64,000 nucleotides of DNA from Stenotrophomonas tumulicola. Lineage in GTDB: Bacteria > Pseudomonadota > Gammaproteobacteria > Xanthomonadales > Xanthomonadaceae. Below, piece after piece: positions 1-7,547 of the stretch. The notes beneath the pieces were generated by a model. The model saw only the letters and a program-made list of their open reading frames with translations, was not told where the DNA came from and made no database searches. Position 1 is the first letter of the stretch. Every line of letters begins with the position of its first letter. The position numbers were made by a program, and so were the translations under genes. The stretch is taken from NCBI RefSeq assembly GCF_014117215.1, contig NZ_JACGXS010000001.1, positions 806,001 to 870,000 on the forward strand, given 5' to 3'.

Positions 1-1703
1 ATGCGATGGGCGGGGTGATCAACATCATCACCAAGCGCATCCCGGACAAGTGGGGCGGATCGGCCACGATGAATTACAAGAGTCCCAGCGATTCGGATGA
101 AGGCACCACCACCCAGATCGGTGCGACCCTCGGTGGGGCGCTTACCGACAGTGTGTCGCTGCGCCTTTCCGCTGGCCGTACCGAGCGCCAGCCGGACAGC
201 AACGTGACCTCCGAGGCCGATTCCACCACCGGGACGCTGAGCGAAACGGTGGAGGGCACGTTGCGCTGGGCGGTCAACGAGCACCACGACATCGAGGTAT
301 TCGGTTCGGTGGCCACCCAGACCAACACCAACCCGCGCTACGCGCCGGGTGCCGATGCCGGTGAGTTCTGGCTCGGCGGCGAGGGCGAGGACGACGAGAC
401 CGAGAACTATCGCGTCGGCCTTGCCTGGAATGCCGATTTCGGCTGGGGGAATTCCACTGTCAGCGCCTACCGGACCGAGTACGACAAGAGCACCACGACC
501 GAGTCCAACGGCGTGTTCTCGCCAACGGACCAGGTATCGAAGCAGACGGTGCTGGATGCGAAGATGACCGTGCCGTTCACTGCCGGCGTGCCCAATACGC
601 TGACCTTCGGCGGCCAGTTCCAGAAGAACGAGCTGACCAATACCCGTACGCTGGGCATCAATTCCAACGGCGCACCGTCCATCGACGGCGTGGACCATTC
701 CGGCCAGTCCAGCATCAAGGCTGATTCATGGGCGGTATTCGCCGAAGACACGCTGGACCTGACCGAGCGCTGGAACCTGACCCTGGGCGCGCGCCTGGAC
801 GATGACGAACGCTACAGCACCGAACTCAGCCCGCGCGTCTACAGCGTGTTCCATTTCAACGACACCTGGTCGCTGCGCGGTGGCGTGGCCACTGCGTTCC
901 GTGCCCCGGACCTGGTGCAGACCGCCGCGGAGTTCAGCAGCGGTTCGCGCGGCAATGGCTGCAACAGCACCTTCGGGGCCTACGATGCAGTGGCCAATCC
1001 GAATGGATTCCGTTCCTCGAACAATGCCACCGGCTTCGTCAACTGCTATACCACCGGCAATCCGGACCTGAAGCCGGAAACCTCCACCAGTTACGAGTTG
1101 GGCTTCAGCTACAACACCGATCGCGTCGATGCCGGCCTCACCTTCTTCCATACCGACTTCAAGGACAAGATCATCAGCCAGGCGCACAGCCGCATCGCCA
1201 GCGATGCCATCGCGCCGGAGTTCCAGTCGCGCTACCCGTATGGCGTCTGGTATGTCACCACGGTCAACGTGCAGGACGCAGTGACACAGGGGCTGGAAGG
1301 TTCGTTCAATGCCAGGCTGACCGATGCCCTGGAGTGGAAGAACGCGGCGACCTACATCCGCAAGTCGGAGAACAAGGATACCGGTGCGGCGCTGATCGAG
1401 ACCCCGAAGCTGTCCTGGTACACCGCGCTGGAGGCCACGGTGCGCGAGGCGCTGGTGCTGGAACTCAATGCGCAGTACGTCGGCACCCAGTACACCACCA
1501 GCACCGATACCGCGCCGGGCTCCTACCTGTCGCCGTACTGGCTGATGGGACTGAACGCCAATTACCGTCTCAACGAGAACGTGACCCTGCGTGCGGGCAT
1601 CAGCAACCTGCTCGACGAAGACGTGGAGGCGGCCGACAGCGGCAGCGATTATTACACCCTGGAAGGGCGCGCCGTGTTCGTCGGGTTGACCGCGCGATTC
1701 TGA
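1..1703 (+). CDS. TonB-dependent outer-membrane receptor, 5' end cut by the window
   Basis: This is the 3' part of a TonB-dependent receptor. The reading frame is open from the first base, and the visible protein begins at the end of the plug domain (AMGGVINIITK), so the signal peptide, TonB box and most of the plug lie outside the window. The remaining ~565 residues are beta-barrel, with alternating polar/aromatic strands, a conserved NPDLKPETS(T)SYELGFSY segment, an NLLDEDVE segment and a C-terminal phenylalanine (GLTARF) expected for BAM-dependent insertion. The plug end resembles FepA/CirA/BtuB-type receptors, so a ferric siderophore is the likeliest ligand. That is family inference, because no ligand-specific residue can be read. 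SMAG repeats follow the stop codon immediately. Confidence 0.93.
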   Translation, partial: AMGGVINIITKRIPDKWGGSATMNYKSPSDSDEGTTTQIGATLGGALTDSVSLRLSAGRTERQPDSNVTSEADSTTGTLSETVEGTLRWAVNEHHDIEVFGSVATQTNTNPRYAPGADAGEFWLGGEGEDDETENYRVGLAWNADFGWGNSTVSAYRTEYDKSTTTESNGVFSPTDQVSKQTVLDAKMTVPFTAGVPNTLTFGGQFQKNELTNTRTLGINSNGAPSIDGVDHSGQSSIKADSWAVFAEDTLDLTERWNLTLGARLDDDERYSTELSPRVYSVFHFNDTWSLRGGVATAFRAPDLVQTAAEFSSGSRGNGCNSTFGAYDAVANPNGFRSSNNATGFVNCYTTGNPDLKPETSTSYELGFSYNTDRVDAGLTFFHTDFKDKIISQAHSRIASDAIAPEFQSRYPYGVWYVTTVNVQDAVTQGLEGSFNARLTDALEWKNAATYIRKSENKDTGAALIETPKLSWYTALEATVREALVLELNAQYVGTQYTTSTDTAPGSYLSPYWLMGLNANYRLNENVTLRAGISNLLDEDVEAADSGSDYYTLEGRAVFVGLTARF

Positions 1704-1706
1704 GTG

Positions 1707-1861
1707 CCGCCGGGCATGGCCCGGCGCTACCTTTGCTGCGTAGCGCCGAGCCATGCTCGGCGGTGGTTGCCATCGGTACCGCTGCGCTCGCCGGGCATGG
1801 CCCGGCGTTACCTTCGCTGCGTAGCGCCGAGCGGTGCTCGGCGGCGGTTGCCATCGGCGGC
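1707..1861. repeat. Tandem SMAG-type (REP-like) palindrome cluster, four hairpins
   Basis: Two imperfect copies of an 81-bp unit fill the gap between two convergent genes. Each unit holds one hairpin GCCGGGCATGGCCCGGC followed by GCTACC (1709-1725) or GTTACC (1790-1806). A second hairpin of type GCCGAGC-N2-3-GCTCGGC is preceded by GTAGC (1740-1760 and about 1821-1841). The GTAG/CTAC ends facing each other are the signature of the SMAG elements described in Stenotrophomonas maltophilia. Such elements are thought to act as 3' mRNA hairpins and to be mobilised by RAYT transposases. No RAYT gene is in the window. Confidence 0.85.
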
Positions 1862-1862
1862 G

Positions 1863-2288
1863 TTACATCAGCCCCAGCGTGGCCAGCGCCAGCACCACGT
1901 AACGTCCCGCCTTGGCCAGCAGTACCAGCGGCAGGAACATCCGCAGCGGCTCGCGCATCACGCCGGCCGCCAGCGTGATCGGATCGCCGATCACCGGGGC
2001 CCACGACAGCAGCAACGACCAGCGCCCGTAGCGGTGGTACCACGCCTGCGCCTGCTGCAGGAGTGCCGGTGACACCGGAAACCACCTGCGGCCCTGGAAA
2101 CGCAGTGCCTGCCGGCCCAGCCACCAGTTCAGCATCGCCCCCAGCACGTTGCCTGCAGTCGCCACGGCGACCAGCAGCCATGGGTTGCCGCCGCCGACCA
2201 GCAGCGCCACCAGGACCGCTTCGGACTGCGCCGGAACAAGCGTGGCCGCAACGAACGCGGCAAGGAAGAGTCCGAGAAGGGAAAGCAT
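1863..2288 (-). CDS. YqaA family (DedA/SNARE-associated-like) membrane protein
   Basis: A 141-residue inner-membrane protein with about four hydrophobic segments. It starts directly with a hydrophobic stretch (MLSLLGLFLAAFVAATLVP), has the conserved QSEAVL and GNVLG..NWWLG motifs near residues 22-60, and a WAPVIGDPITLAAGVMR segment typical of YqaA proteins. The family is related to DedA transporters, which are implicated in lipid-carrier flipping and membrane homeostasis; the exact substrate of YqaA is unknown. I chose the ATG at 2288 because the longer open frame upstream encodes a proline/histidine-rich sequence unlike the family. It is convergent with the receptor gene across the SMAG cluster. 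Confidence 0.82.
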   Translation of the reverse strand: MLSLLGLFLAAFVAATLVPAQSEAVLVALLVGGGNPWLLVAVATAGNVLGAMLNWWLGRQALRFQGRRWFPVSPALLQQAQAWYHRYGRWSLLLSWAPVIGDPITLAAGVMREPLRMFLPLVLLAKAGRYVVLALATLGLM

Positions 2289-2413
2289 CGCGGTGATTCT
2301 AGTTGAGTGCTGGGTGCCCTGTCGGGCACTGTCATCAGGACATCCCCGGCGACATCTACCATCAGCGGCCAGGCCGCCACGACAGAGCGGCAAAGCATGG
2401 GAGGACCAGGCCG

Positions 2414-3529
2414 GTGGAAAGTGCGCGTGATGCAGGAAATCGACGTTCCCACGGACTGGCGGCGCTGGCGCTGATGGGGGGCATGTGGGTGGCTGGCGCG
2501 CATGCCGGGCAGGTGCAGGAGCCGCCATTGCGGATCAACGACATCCTCGCCATTGGCACGCACAACAGCTACAAACAGCCCATGCCTGCCGCACGGATGG
2601 CAGCGCTGCAGCAGCGGAACCCGCAGATGGCACAGGCGCTGGATTATGCACATCGCCCCTTGCTGGAGCAGCTGGACCACGGCGCGCGGCAGATCGAACT
2701 GGACGTCAACTTCGATCCGCAGGGCGGGCACTATGCCGCCGGCTCGTCGTCGGCCGAACTGCAGCAGCCAGGTTTCAAGGTGCTGCACATGCCCGGGCTG
2801 GACAACGCCAGCAGTTGCATCCAGTTGACCGCTTGCCTGCGCATCCTGCACGCCTGGTCGGAGTCCCATCCGGGACATGCGCCGATCCTGATGCTGTTCA
2901 ACGCCAAGGACGAACAGAACGCACGGTTGGGCGGCATCGACGCGCTGCGCTTCGACGAGGCGGCATTCGATGCGCTGGATGCGGAGATCCGATCCGTGAT
3001 GGGTCCTGGAAAGCTGGTCGTGCCCGATGACGTGCAGGGGGCGTACCCGACGCTGCGCGAGGCGGTACTGGCCGGAAACTGGCCAACGCTGGAGCAGGCG
3101 CGTGGTCGATTCCTGTTCGCGCTCGATGAGAATGAAGACAAGGTCGCGCTGTATCGCGGCGCGCGTTCCTCCCTGCAGGGCAGGGTGTTCTTCGTCAATA
3201 CCGATGCCTCCTCACCGGCGGCGGCCTACATGACCCTCAACGACCCGCTGTCACAGCGTGCCGAGATCCGCCGCGCGGTGCAGCAGGGCTTCCTGGTGCG
3301 TACGCGTGCGGATGCAGAGACGCTGGAGGCGCGCGACAACGATGTGCGCCGCCGTGATGCGGCGCTGGCCAGCGGGGCGCAGTATGTGTCCACCGACTAC
3401 CTGTGGCCTGACGCCCGCTTCCCGGGCGGCTACCGTGTAACGCTCCCCGGGAGTGCCGAAGCCACCTGCAATCCGGTACGGCAGCCAGGTGGTTGTCCAG
3501 CTGATGCGCTGGAACAGCAGGCGCAGTGA
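2414..3529 (+). CDS. Secreted Ca2+-dependent phosphoinositide phospholipase C-like protein
   Basis: A 371-residue protein of the PI-PLC-C1-like TIM-barrel superfamily. After the signal sequence comes INDILAIGTHNSYK (histidine near residue 50), then RPLLEQLDHGARQIELDVNFDP, which carries the acidic pair that would bind calcium, and later VPDDVQGAYPTLREAV and STDYLWPDARFPGG. This order matches bacterial members of the family, whose substrates are mostly unproven. The start is a GTG at 2414, preceded by GGGAGG at 2399-2404 with a nine-base spacer. It yields an n-region with two arginines and a hydrophobic core ending in AGAHAG, consistent with export. Frames opening further upstream lack this order. 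It is probably a single-gene unit, divergent from yqaA. Confidence 0.8.
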   Translation: MESARDAGNRRSHGLAALALMGGMWVAGAHAGQVQEPPLRINDILAIGTHNSYKQPMPAARMAALQQRNPQMAQALDYAHRPLLEQLDHGARQIELDVNFDPQGGHYAAGSSSAELQQPGFKVLHMPGLDNASSCIQLTACLRILHAWSESHPGHAPILMLFNAKDEQNARLGGIDALRFDEAAFDALDAEIRSVMGPGKLVVPDDVQGAYPTLREAVLAGNWPTLEQARGRFLFALDENEDKVALYRGARSSLQGRVFFVNTDASSPAAAYMTLNDPLSQRAEIRRAVQQGFLVRTRADAETLEARDNDVRRRDAALASGAQYVSTDYLWPDARFPGGYRVTLPGSAEATCNPVRQPGGCPADALEQQAQ

Positions 3530-3568
3530 GCGTCGGATCGCTCGCTGGCCCTTGTTCCGACACCCGAA

Positions 3569-3618
3569 ATGTCTGGGATACGTGACATATTGCAATAAAT
3601 GTCTTATATTCGAGACAT
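3569..3618 (+). promoter_or_regulatory. Promoter with two ATGTC-N10-GACAT operators in front of the toxin-antitoxin operon
   Basis: Two 20-bp inverted repeats with identical arms, ATGTC (3569-3573) with GACAT (3584-3588) and ATGTC (3599-3603) with GACAT (3614-3618), lie exactly 30 bp apart on the same helix face. A sigma-70 promoter fits between them: GTGACA (3582-3587), 17-bp spacer, TATATT (3605-3610). The operators cover the -35 and bracket the -10. The predicted transcription start, about 7 bases after the -10, falls on the ATG at 3617, and there is no Shine-Dalgarno sequence, so the mRNA may be leaderless. Autorepression by the XRE protein is the natural inference. Confidence 0.72.
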
Positions 3619-4048
3619 GCGCACACTTCAAATTCCACCGCCATCCCACGCCCCCGCCATCACGCTCGGTCCGCTGTTGCGCCGCGCGCGCAGGGAAGCA
3701 TGCCTGACGCAGGCGGAACTGGCTGTGCGCGCCGGACTGAACCGGCAGAAGCTGGTTGAGCTGGAGCAGGGCAAGCCCGGTGTCGCCATAGCAACGTACG
3801 CCGTGGCACTGGCGGCCCTTGGCCTTGAGATGACGGTCCAGCCCAAACGGGTGCGGCTTGTCGACTACCCACAACTGAAGCGGCTGGCGTGGAATCGGCC
3901 CGGGGACGATGAAGTATCGGAGCAGGATGCGCTGGCACTGTATGAGCGCAACTGGAACCTGGTGGACCAGGAGTCGATGACAGCCGCCGAACGCGGGCTT
4001 CTGCAGCGATTGGTGGACCAGTATGGGGGAGGTGTGTTGCATGTTTGA
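3617..4048 (+). CDS. XRE-family HTH antitoxin/regulator of an AbiEii-type pair
   Basis: A 143-residue protein with an N-terminal XRE/HipB-like helix-turn-helix (about residues 15-70: GPLLRRARREACLTQAELA, then VRAGLNRQKLVELEQGKPGV). The C-terminal half is a family-specific extension containing ALYERNWNLVDQESM. It is followed by, and overlaps by 8 bp, an AbiEii-like nucleotidyltransferase, so it is best read as the antitoxin and autoregulator. Two possible starts exist, 3599 and 3617. I chose 3617 because 3599 lies inside the operator and between the promoter elements, whereas 3617 sits at the predicted transcription start. Classical AbiEi antitoxins have a winged helix; here an XRE domain takes that place. 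Confidence 0.82.
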   Translation: MRTLQIPPPSHAPAITLGPLLRRARREACLTQAELAVRAGLNRQKLVELEQGKPGVAIATYAVALAALGLEMTVQPKRVRLVDYPQLKRLAWNRPGDDEVSEQDALALYERNWNLVDQESMTAAERGLLQRLVDQYGGGVLHV

Positions 4049-4751
4049 GCGCCCACATCATCAGCGCATCCAGAAGGTCCTGCAGTGCTTCGACAACGAG
4101 CTGCTGACCCGGGCGAACTGTTTCTTTGGCGGTGGCACGGCCATCGTGCTCGCTCTTGGCGAGTATCGTGAATCCGTCGACATCGATTTCCTGTGCTCCG
4201 ATGTTGCCGGCTACCGGCTGCTTCGGACATCGCTCGCACTACCACGGCTTGGCGCGGTGGTGAATCGACCCGTCGAATATGTGCGGGAAGTGAAGACCGA
4301 GCGCGACAAGATATCGACCTTCCTGCGGGTGGACGAGGCGCCGATCAAGATCGAGTTCGTGCTCGAAGGACGCATCAGCATCGGTGGTGCCAACGATCCT
4401 GCATTGGGAATACCAGTGCTGGATCGCGTTGATATGTACGCTGAAAAGCTACTGGCCAACACGGACCGCGGCCTGGACCGCTCGACGATGAGCCGCGATC
4501 TCATCGACCTCGGGATGATGATCCGGGGGTGGGGGCCGATTCCCGCTGGCGCCTGGGCTAAGGCGCAGCAGGCCTACGGCAGCGCCGTCGCATTGCATTA
4601 CGGTAAATGCCTGGCACTGGTGGAGAATCGCGAGCATCTGCGAAAGAGCATGCGTGCGATGTCCATGGATACCAATCTGGCCGACGACCTGGTGGACGCA
4701 TTGAAGCGTGAAGCGCCCGCCCCGATCAGGGCACCATCGCCGCGGAATTGA
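4041..4751 (+). CDS. AbiEii/AbiGii-family nucleotidyltransferase toxin
   Basis: A 236-residue protein of the DUF1814/AbiEii family. The nucleotidyltransferase core is visible: FFGGGTAIVLAL at about residues 28-39, followed by YRESVDIDFLCS with the metal-binding Asp pair D47/D49. Downstream are the family's DRVDMYAEKLLANTDR and SRDLIDLGMM segments (about 130-165). In characterised systems such toxins transfer nucleotides to tRNA acceptor ends or other targets and are held in check by the partner. The start ATG at 4041 has GGGGAGG at 4026-4032 upstream and overlaps the XRE gene by 8 bp, implying coupled translation. Its last 26 bp overlap the tail of the convergent DUF350 gene. Confidence 0.83.
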   Translation: MFERPHHQRIQKVLQCFDNELLTRANCFFGGGTAIVLALGEYRESVDIDFLCSDVAGYRLLRTSLALPRLGAVVNRPVEYVREVKTERDKISTFLRVDEAPIKIEFVLEGRISIGGANDPALGIPVLDRVDMYAEKLLANTDRGLDRSTMSRDLIDLGMMIRGWGPIPAGAWAKAQQAYGSAVALHYGKCLALVENREHLRKSMRAMSMDTNLADDLVDALKREAPAPIRAPSPRN

Positions 4752-5136
4752 TCAACCCGACCGCGATGGCGACACCGGCGGAAAACCAGCCGGCACTTTC
4801 GTTGCCTGCATCGATCTGGTCCGGGCCGCGACGAGTGATGATGGCGCGCGAAACGCCGAATGCCAGCAACTGCATGACGGCGGCGATGGCGCCCCAGATG
4901 GCGGCATCGACCAGTGAAACCGAGTTGCTGATCACCGAGTTGATCGGCAGCGCCAGGCCGATGAGTGCGCCGGCCATGCCGATGCCCGCGGCCTTGTTGC
5001 CTTGCCGGATCAGGGTGATTTCCTTGTGCGGGGTGATCAGTGCGACCACCGTGATGGCCAGCAGCAGGGTCAGCAGGCCGACACCGGCAAACGCGCAGAA
5101 AGAGAGGAATGACGGGCCGGAAATAACGTATTGCAT
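4726..5136 (-). CDS. DUF350 family four-helix membrane protein
   Basis: A 136-residue integral membrane protein with four predicted helices (around residues 10-33, 47-70, 78-98 and 114-134) and the family motif ITPHKEITLIRQGNKAAGIGMAGALIGLALP in the first loop and second helix. DUF350 (YjfL-like) proteins are small inner-membrane proteins without an established reaction, often linked to envelope-stress loci. The start at 5136 is supported by AAGGA five bases upstream. The stop codon lies inside the 3' end of the convergent toxin gene (26-bp overlap), suggesting that the toxin-antitoxin unit arrived next to it and reads into it. Confidence 0.85.
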   Translation of the reverse strand: MQYVISGPSFLSFCAFAGVGLLTLLLAITVVALITPHKEITLIRQGNKAAGIGMAGALIGLALPINSVISNSVSLVDAAIWGAIAAVMQLLAFGVSRAIITRRGPDQIDAGNESAGWFSAGVAIAVGLINSAAMVP

Positions 5137-5313
5137 GGCAATCCTTGAAGGGCGGGGCAGGCAGGGAGCAGGCGCGAAGGACATCCGCGGGCCTGGCGCC
5201 TGGCCTGCCACGTCGATGCCGTGCTGCAGGCAGCGTAACACCGACGCGCATCTTCCAAGGTTGCACGCATGCAGGCTGGCGCGCCGACCACGCCAGCCTG
5301 CCGCGTCGATCCG

Positions 5314-6447
5314 TTACGCCGCCTTGTAGGGCCCGTAATCAATGTAGCCGGCCGCACCACCGCCGTAGAACGTAGCGCGGTCCGGAGGGGTCAACGGCCA
5401 GTCGTTCTGCAGCCGTGCCACCAGGTCCGGATTGCTGATGTAGCTGGCACCGAAGGCGGCCAGGTCGATCACCCCTTCGGCGATCAGCGACTCGGCACCT
5501 GCGCGGTCCAGGCCGCCGGCCAGGATCAGCGCGGTGTGCGGCAACTGGCGCTTGATCTGGCGCAGCAGCGCATTGAAACCGGAGTCGCCGGCGGCGTCGA
5601 CGGTCTTCTGGCCGACCTTGAAACCGGACTGGTCCATCACATGCACGTAGGCCAGCTTGCGGATGCCGATCTCATGCGCAAGCGCGGTGTAGGTTTCGTC
5701 GATCTGCGGATGCAGCGGCATGTCGAACAACTGGCCATACGGGGAAATGCGGATGCCGGTGCGCTGCGCGCCGATGCGCGCGACCACCGCATCGATCACC
5801 TCCAGGGTGAAGCGCAGGCGGTCCTGCAGCGCGCCTGCGGAATAGGCATCGGTGCGATCGTTGACCAGCGGGTTCATGAACTGCTCGAACAGGTAGCCGT
5901 TGGCGCCGTGGATTTCGACGCCATCGAAACCTGCCTCGATGGCATTGGCGGCCGCCTGCGCGAATTCCCCGACGATGCGCGGAATCTCATCGGTGGCCAA
6001 CTGACGAGGTGCAGGCGGCTCGACCAGGCCGGGCTGTCCCGTCTCGTCATGGCCGAATGCCTGTGCACCGACCGCGCGCCTGGAACTGGCACTCACCGGC
6101 AACTGGCCATCGTGCTGGATGGTGGGGTGCGAAACCCGGCCTACATGCCAGAGCTGGGCGAACATGCGTCCTCCCACCGCATGCACCGACTGCGTCGTCA
6201 GGCGCCAGCCTTCGATCTGCTCGGCGGTGTAGATGCCGGGGTTGAACAGATAGCCCTGGCCCTCGCGGGAAATGGGCGTGCCTTCGCTGACGATGAGGCC
6301 GGCGGTTGCACGCTGCGCGTAATACAGCGCGGTGCGCTCGTCGGCGATGTCGCGTGGTGCGCGCGCGCGGGTAAGCGGGGCCATCACCACGCGGTTGCAC
6401 AGCGGAATGCCGGACAGGTTGAACGACTCGAAAAGCGGGCTGGACAT
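5314..6447 (-). CDS. Alkene reductase, Old Yellow Enzyme family (NemA-like)
   Basis: A 377-residue FMN-dependent NAD(P)H:flavin oxidoreductase that reduces activated C=C bonds of electrophiles such as enones, maleimides and nitroesters in the cytoplasm. Family hallmarks are present: NRVVMAPLTRARAP near residues 18-31, a LWHVGRVSHP motif, the substrate-binding HGANGYLFEQF (His and Asn that bind the carbonyl) near 185, RISPYG, and GASYISNPDLVARL near the C-terminus, which binds the FMN phosphate. It is divergent from a LysR gene with a repeated operator in the shared 151-bp spacer, the usual arrangement for an inducer-responsive detoxification enzyme. Confidence 0.93.
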   Translation of the reverse strand: MSSPLFESFNLSGIPLCNRVVMAPLTRARAPRDIADERTALYYAQRATAGLIVSEGTPISREGQGYLFNPGIYTAEQIEGWRLTTQSVHAVGGRMFAQLWHVGRVSHPTIQHDGQLPVSASSRRAVGAQAFGHDETGQPGLVEPPAPRQLATDEIPRIVGEFAQAAANAIEAGFDGVEIHGANGYLFEQFMNPLVNDRTDAYSAGALQDRLRFTLEVIDAVVARIGAQRTGIRISPYGQLFDMPLHPQIDETYTALAHEIGIRKLAYVHVMDQSGFKVGQKTVDAAGDSGFNALLRQIKRQLPHTALILAGGLDRAGAESLIAEGVIDLAAFGASYISNPDLVARLQNDWPLTPPDRATFYGGGAAGYIDYGPYKAA

Positions 6448-6559
6448 GGAGGGCTCTGCATGGGGAAGGGGCCGTGCGCCAGGCGCCGTTCCGGCGGGCT
6501 GGTGATGCGGATGGCTCGCATGCTAGATAGTTGCCGCATAAGCTACAATCCCGTGTATG

Positions 6560-6587
6560 GGCAATTTAATATTGCCAAAATGGCAAT
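6560..6587. promoter_or_regulatory. Triple GGCAAT half-site operator between OYE gene and LysR gene
   Basis: Three copies of one hexamer in alternating orientation with 5-bp gaps: GGCAAT (6560-6565), ATTGCC (6571-6576), GGCAAT (6582-6587). They form two overlapping palindromes with an 11-bp register. The site lies 12 bp before the LysR start codon and about 113 bp before the oxidoreductase start. This is where an autorepressing LysR protein that activates the divergent gene would bind. Confidence 0.62.
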
Positions 6588-6598
6588 AAGGCGTCCGC

Positions 6599-7525
6599 AT
6601 GCAGCTCAAGGCACTCCGTTACTTCCTGATGGTGGCCAGCACCGGCAGCTTCCTTGCCACCGCACGCCACTTCCAGGTGCCCGCGTCGTCGGTCTCGCGC
6701 TTCATCGCCGGCCTGGAAAAAGACCTTGGCCATCAACTGCTGTACCGGAGCACCCGCGCGGTCAGCCTCACCGAGGAGGGCGAGCGTTTCCATGTCCAGG
6801 CGCGCGAGGCCATCGAGCTGCTGGACCAGGCAGCCGAACAACTGGGGGGTGGCGAGACCGGCATCAGGGGACTGGTGCGCATCAATGCACCGGAAGCCTT
6901 CGGTCGGCTGCACATCGCCGAAGCGGTCAACGCCCTGCAGGACGCGTATCCCGGCCTCACCGTCGAGCTGAGCCTGACCGATCGCTTCATCGATCCGGTA
7001 CAGGAGGGCGCCGACATCACCATCCGCATCGGGGCGCAGGTCGATTCGGGGCTTGTCGGCCGGATCATCGGTTTCCATCGGCAGCGGCTGGTTGCAAGCC
7101 CGGCCTACCTGGCCCGGCACGGCACGCCGCAGGCACCCGATGACCTGCTGCAGCATGACTGCCTGGTCTACAAAGGCCAGCTTGGCGCGCAGAAGTGGTA
7201 TTTCCGGCGGCCGGGCGAGGCGTCTTCCAGCGTGGTGAACGTAAGCGGCCCACTGCGCAGCAACAACGCCGAGGCGCTGCTCGCCGCGGCATTGAAAGGG
7301 CGCGGCGTGGTGCTGTTTCCCACATGGTTGATCGATCCTGGCAGCTTCCAGCGTGGCGAGCTGTGCCCGCTGCTGGAGGACTGGGAAGCCTCGGCGATGG
7401 CGGAACAGCCGCATATCCAGTTGCTGTCGCCGCAGACTCGCCTGCGTTCGCGCAAGATCCGCGAGGTCATGGCTTTCCTGCAGGCGTATATCGGTTCGCC
7501 ACCTTACTGGGACAGGGACGCGTAG
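6599..7525 (+). CDS. LysR-type regulator, probable controller of the divergent alkene reductase
   Basis: A 308-residue LysR-type transcriptional regulator. The N-terminal winged HTH spans about residues 1-60 (ALRYFLMVASTGSFLATARH through LLYRSTRAVSLTEEG), followed by a linker helix and a periplasmic-binding-fold effector domain from about residue 90. The effector domain has the CrgA-like segments FIDPVQEGADITIRIG and GVVLFPTWLIDPG. Related LysR proteins next to Old Yellow Enzyme or quinone reductase genes respond to electrophiles. That role is inferred here from the divergent arrangement and the shared operator. The start at 6599 has TAAGG about eight bases upstream. Confidence 0.9.
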   Translation: MQLKALRYFLMVASTGSFLATARHFQVPASSVSRFIAGLEKDLGHQLLYRSTRAVSLTEEGERFHVQAREAIELLDQAAEQLGGGETGIRGLVRINAPEAFGRLHIAEAVNALQDAYPGLTVELSLTDRFIDPVQEGADITIRIGAQVDSGLVGRIIGFHRQRLVASPAYLARHGTPQAPDDLLQHDCLVYKGQLGAQKWYFRRPGEASSSVVNVSGPLRSNNAEALLAAALKGRGVVLFPTWLIDPGSFQRGELCPLLEDWEASAMAEQPHIQLLSPQTRLRSRKIREVMAFLQAYIGSPPYWDRDA

Positions 7526-7547
7526 CTGACCGCTTCCCGCAGTTGCC

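Noticed and set aside
726-1754. Long open frame on the minus strand opposite the first receptor gene
   Set aside because: Arg/Val/Gly/Ala-rich translation without domain logic, fully antisense to a clear receptor barrel; typical high-GC shadow frame.
1707-1861. CRISPR array or rho-independent terminator pair
   Set aside because: Only two 81-bp units, palindromic throughout and without unique spacers, and no T-tracts; the SMAG explanation fits better.
3599-3616. Upstream ATG at 3599 as the antitoxin start
   Set aside because: It lies between the -35 and -10 elements and inside the operator palindrome, so it would not be transcribed from the visible promoter.
5269-7143. Long plus-strand frame crossing the Old Yellow Enzyme gene, the promoter and the LysR gene
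   Set aside because: It spans two real genes in opposite orientations and their shared promoter, which no genuine gene would do.
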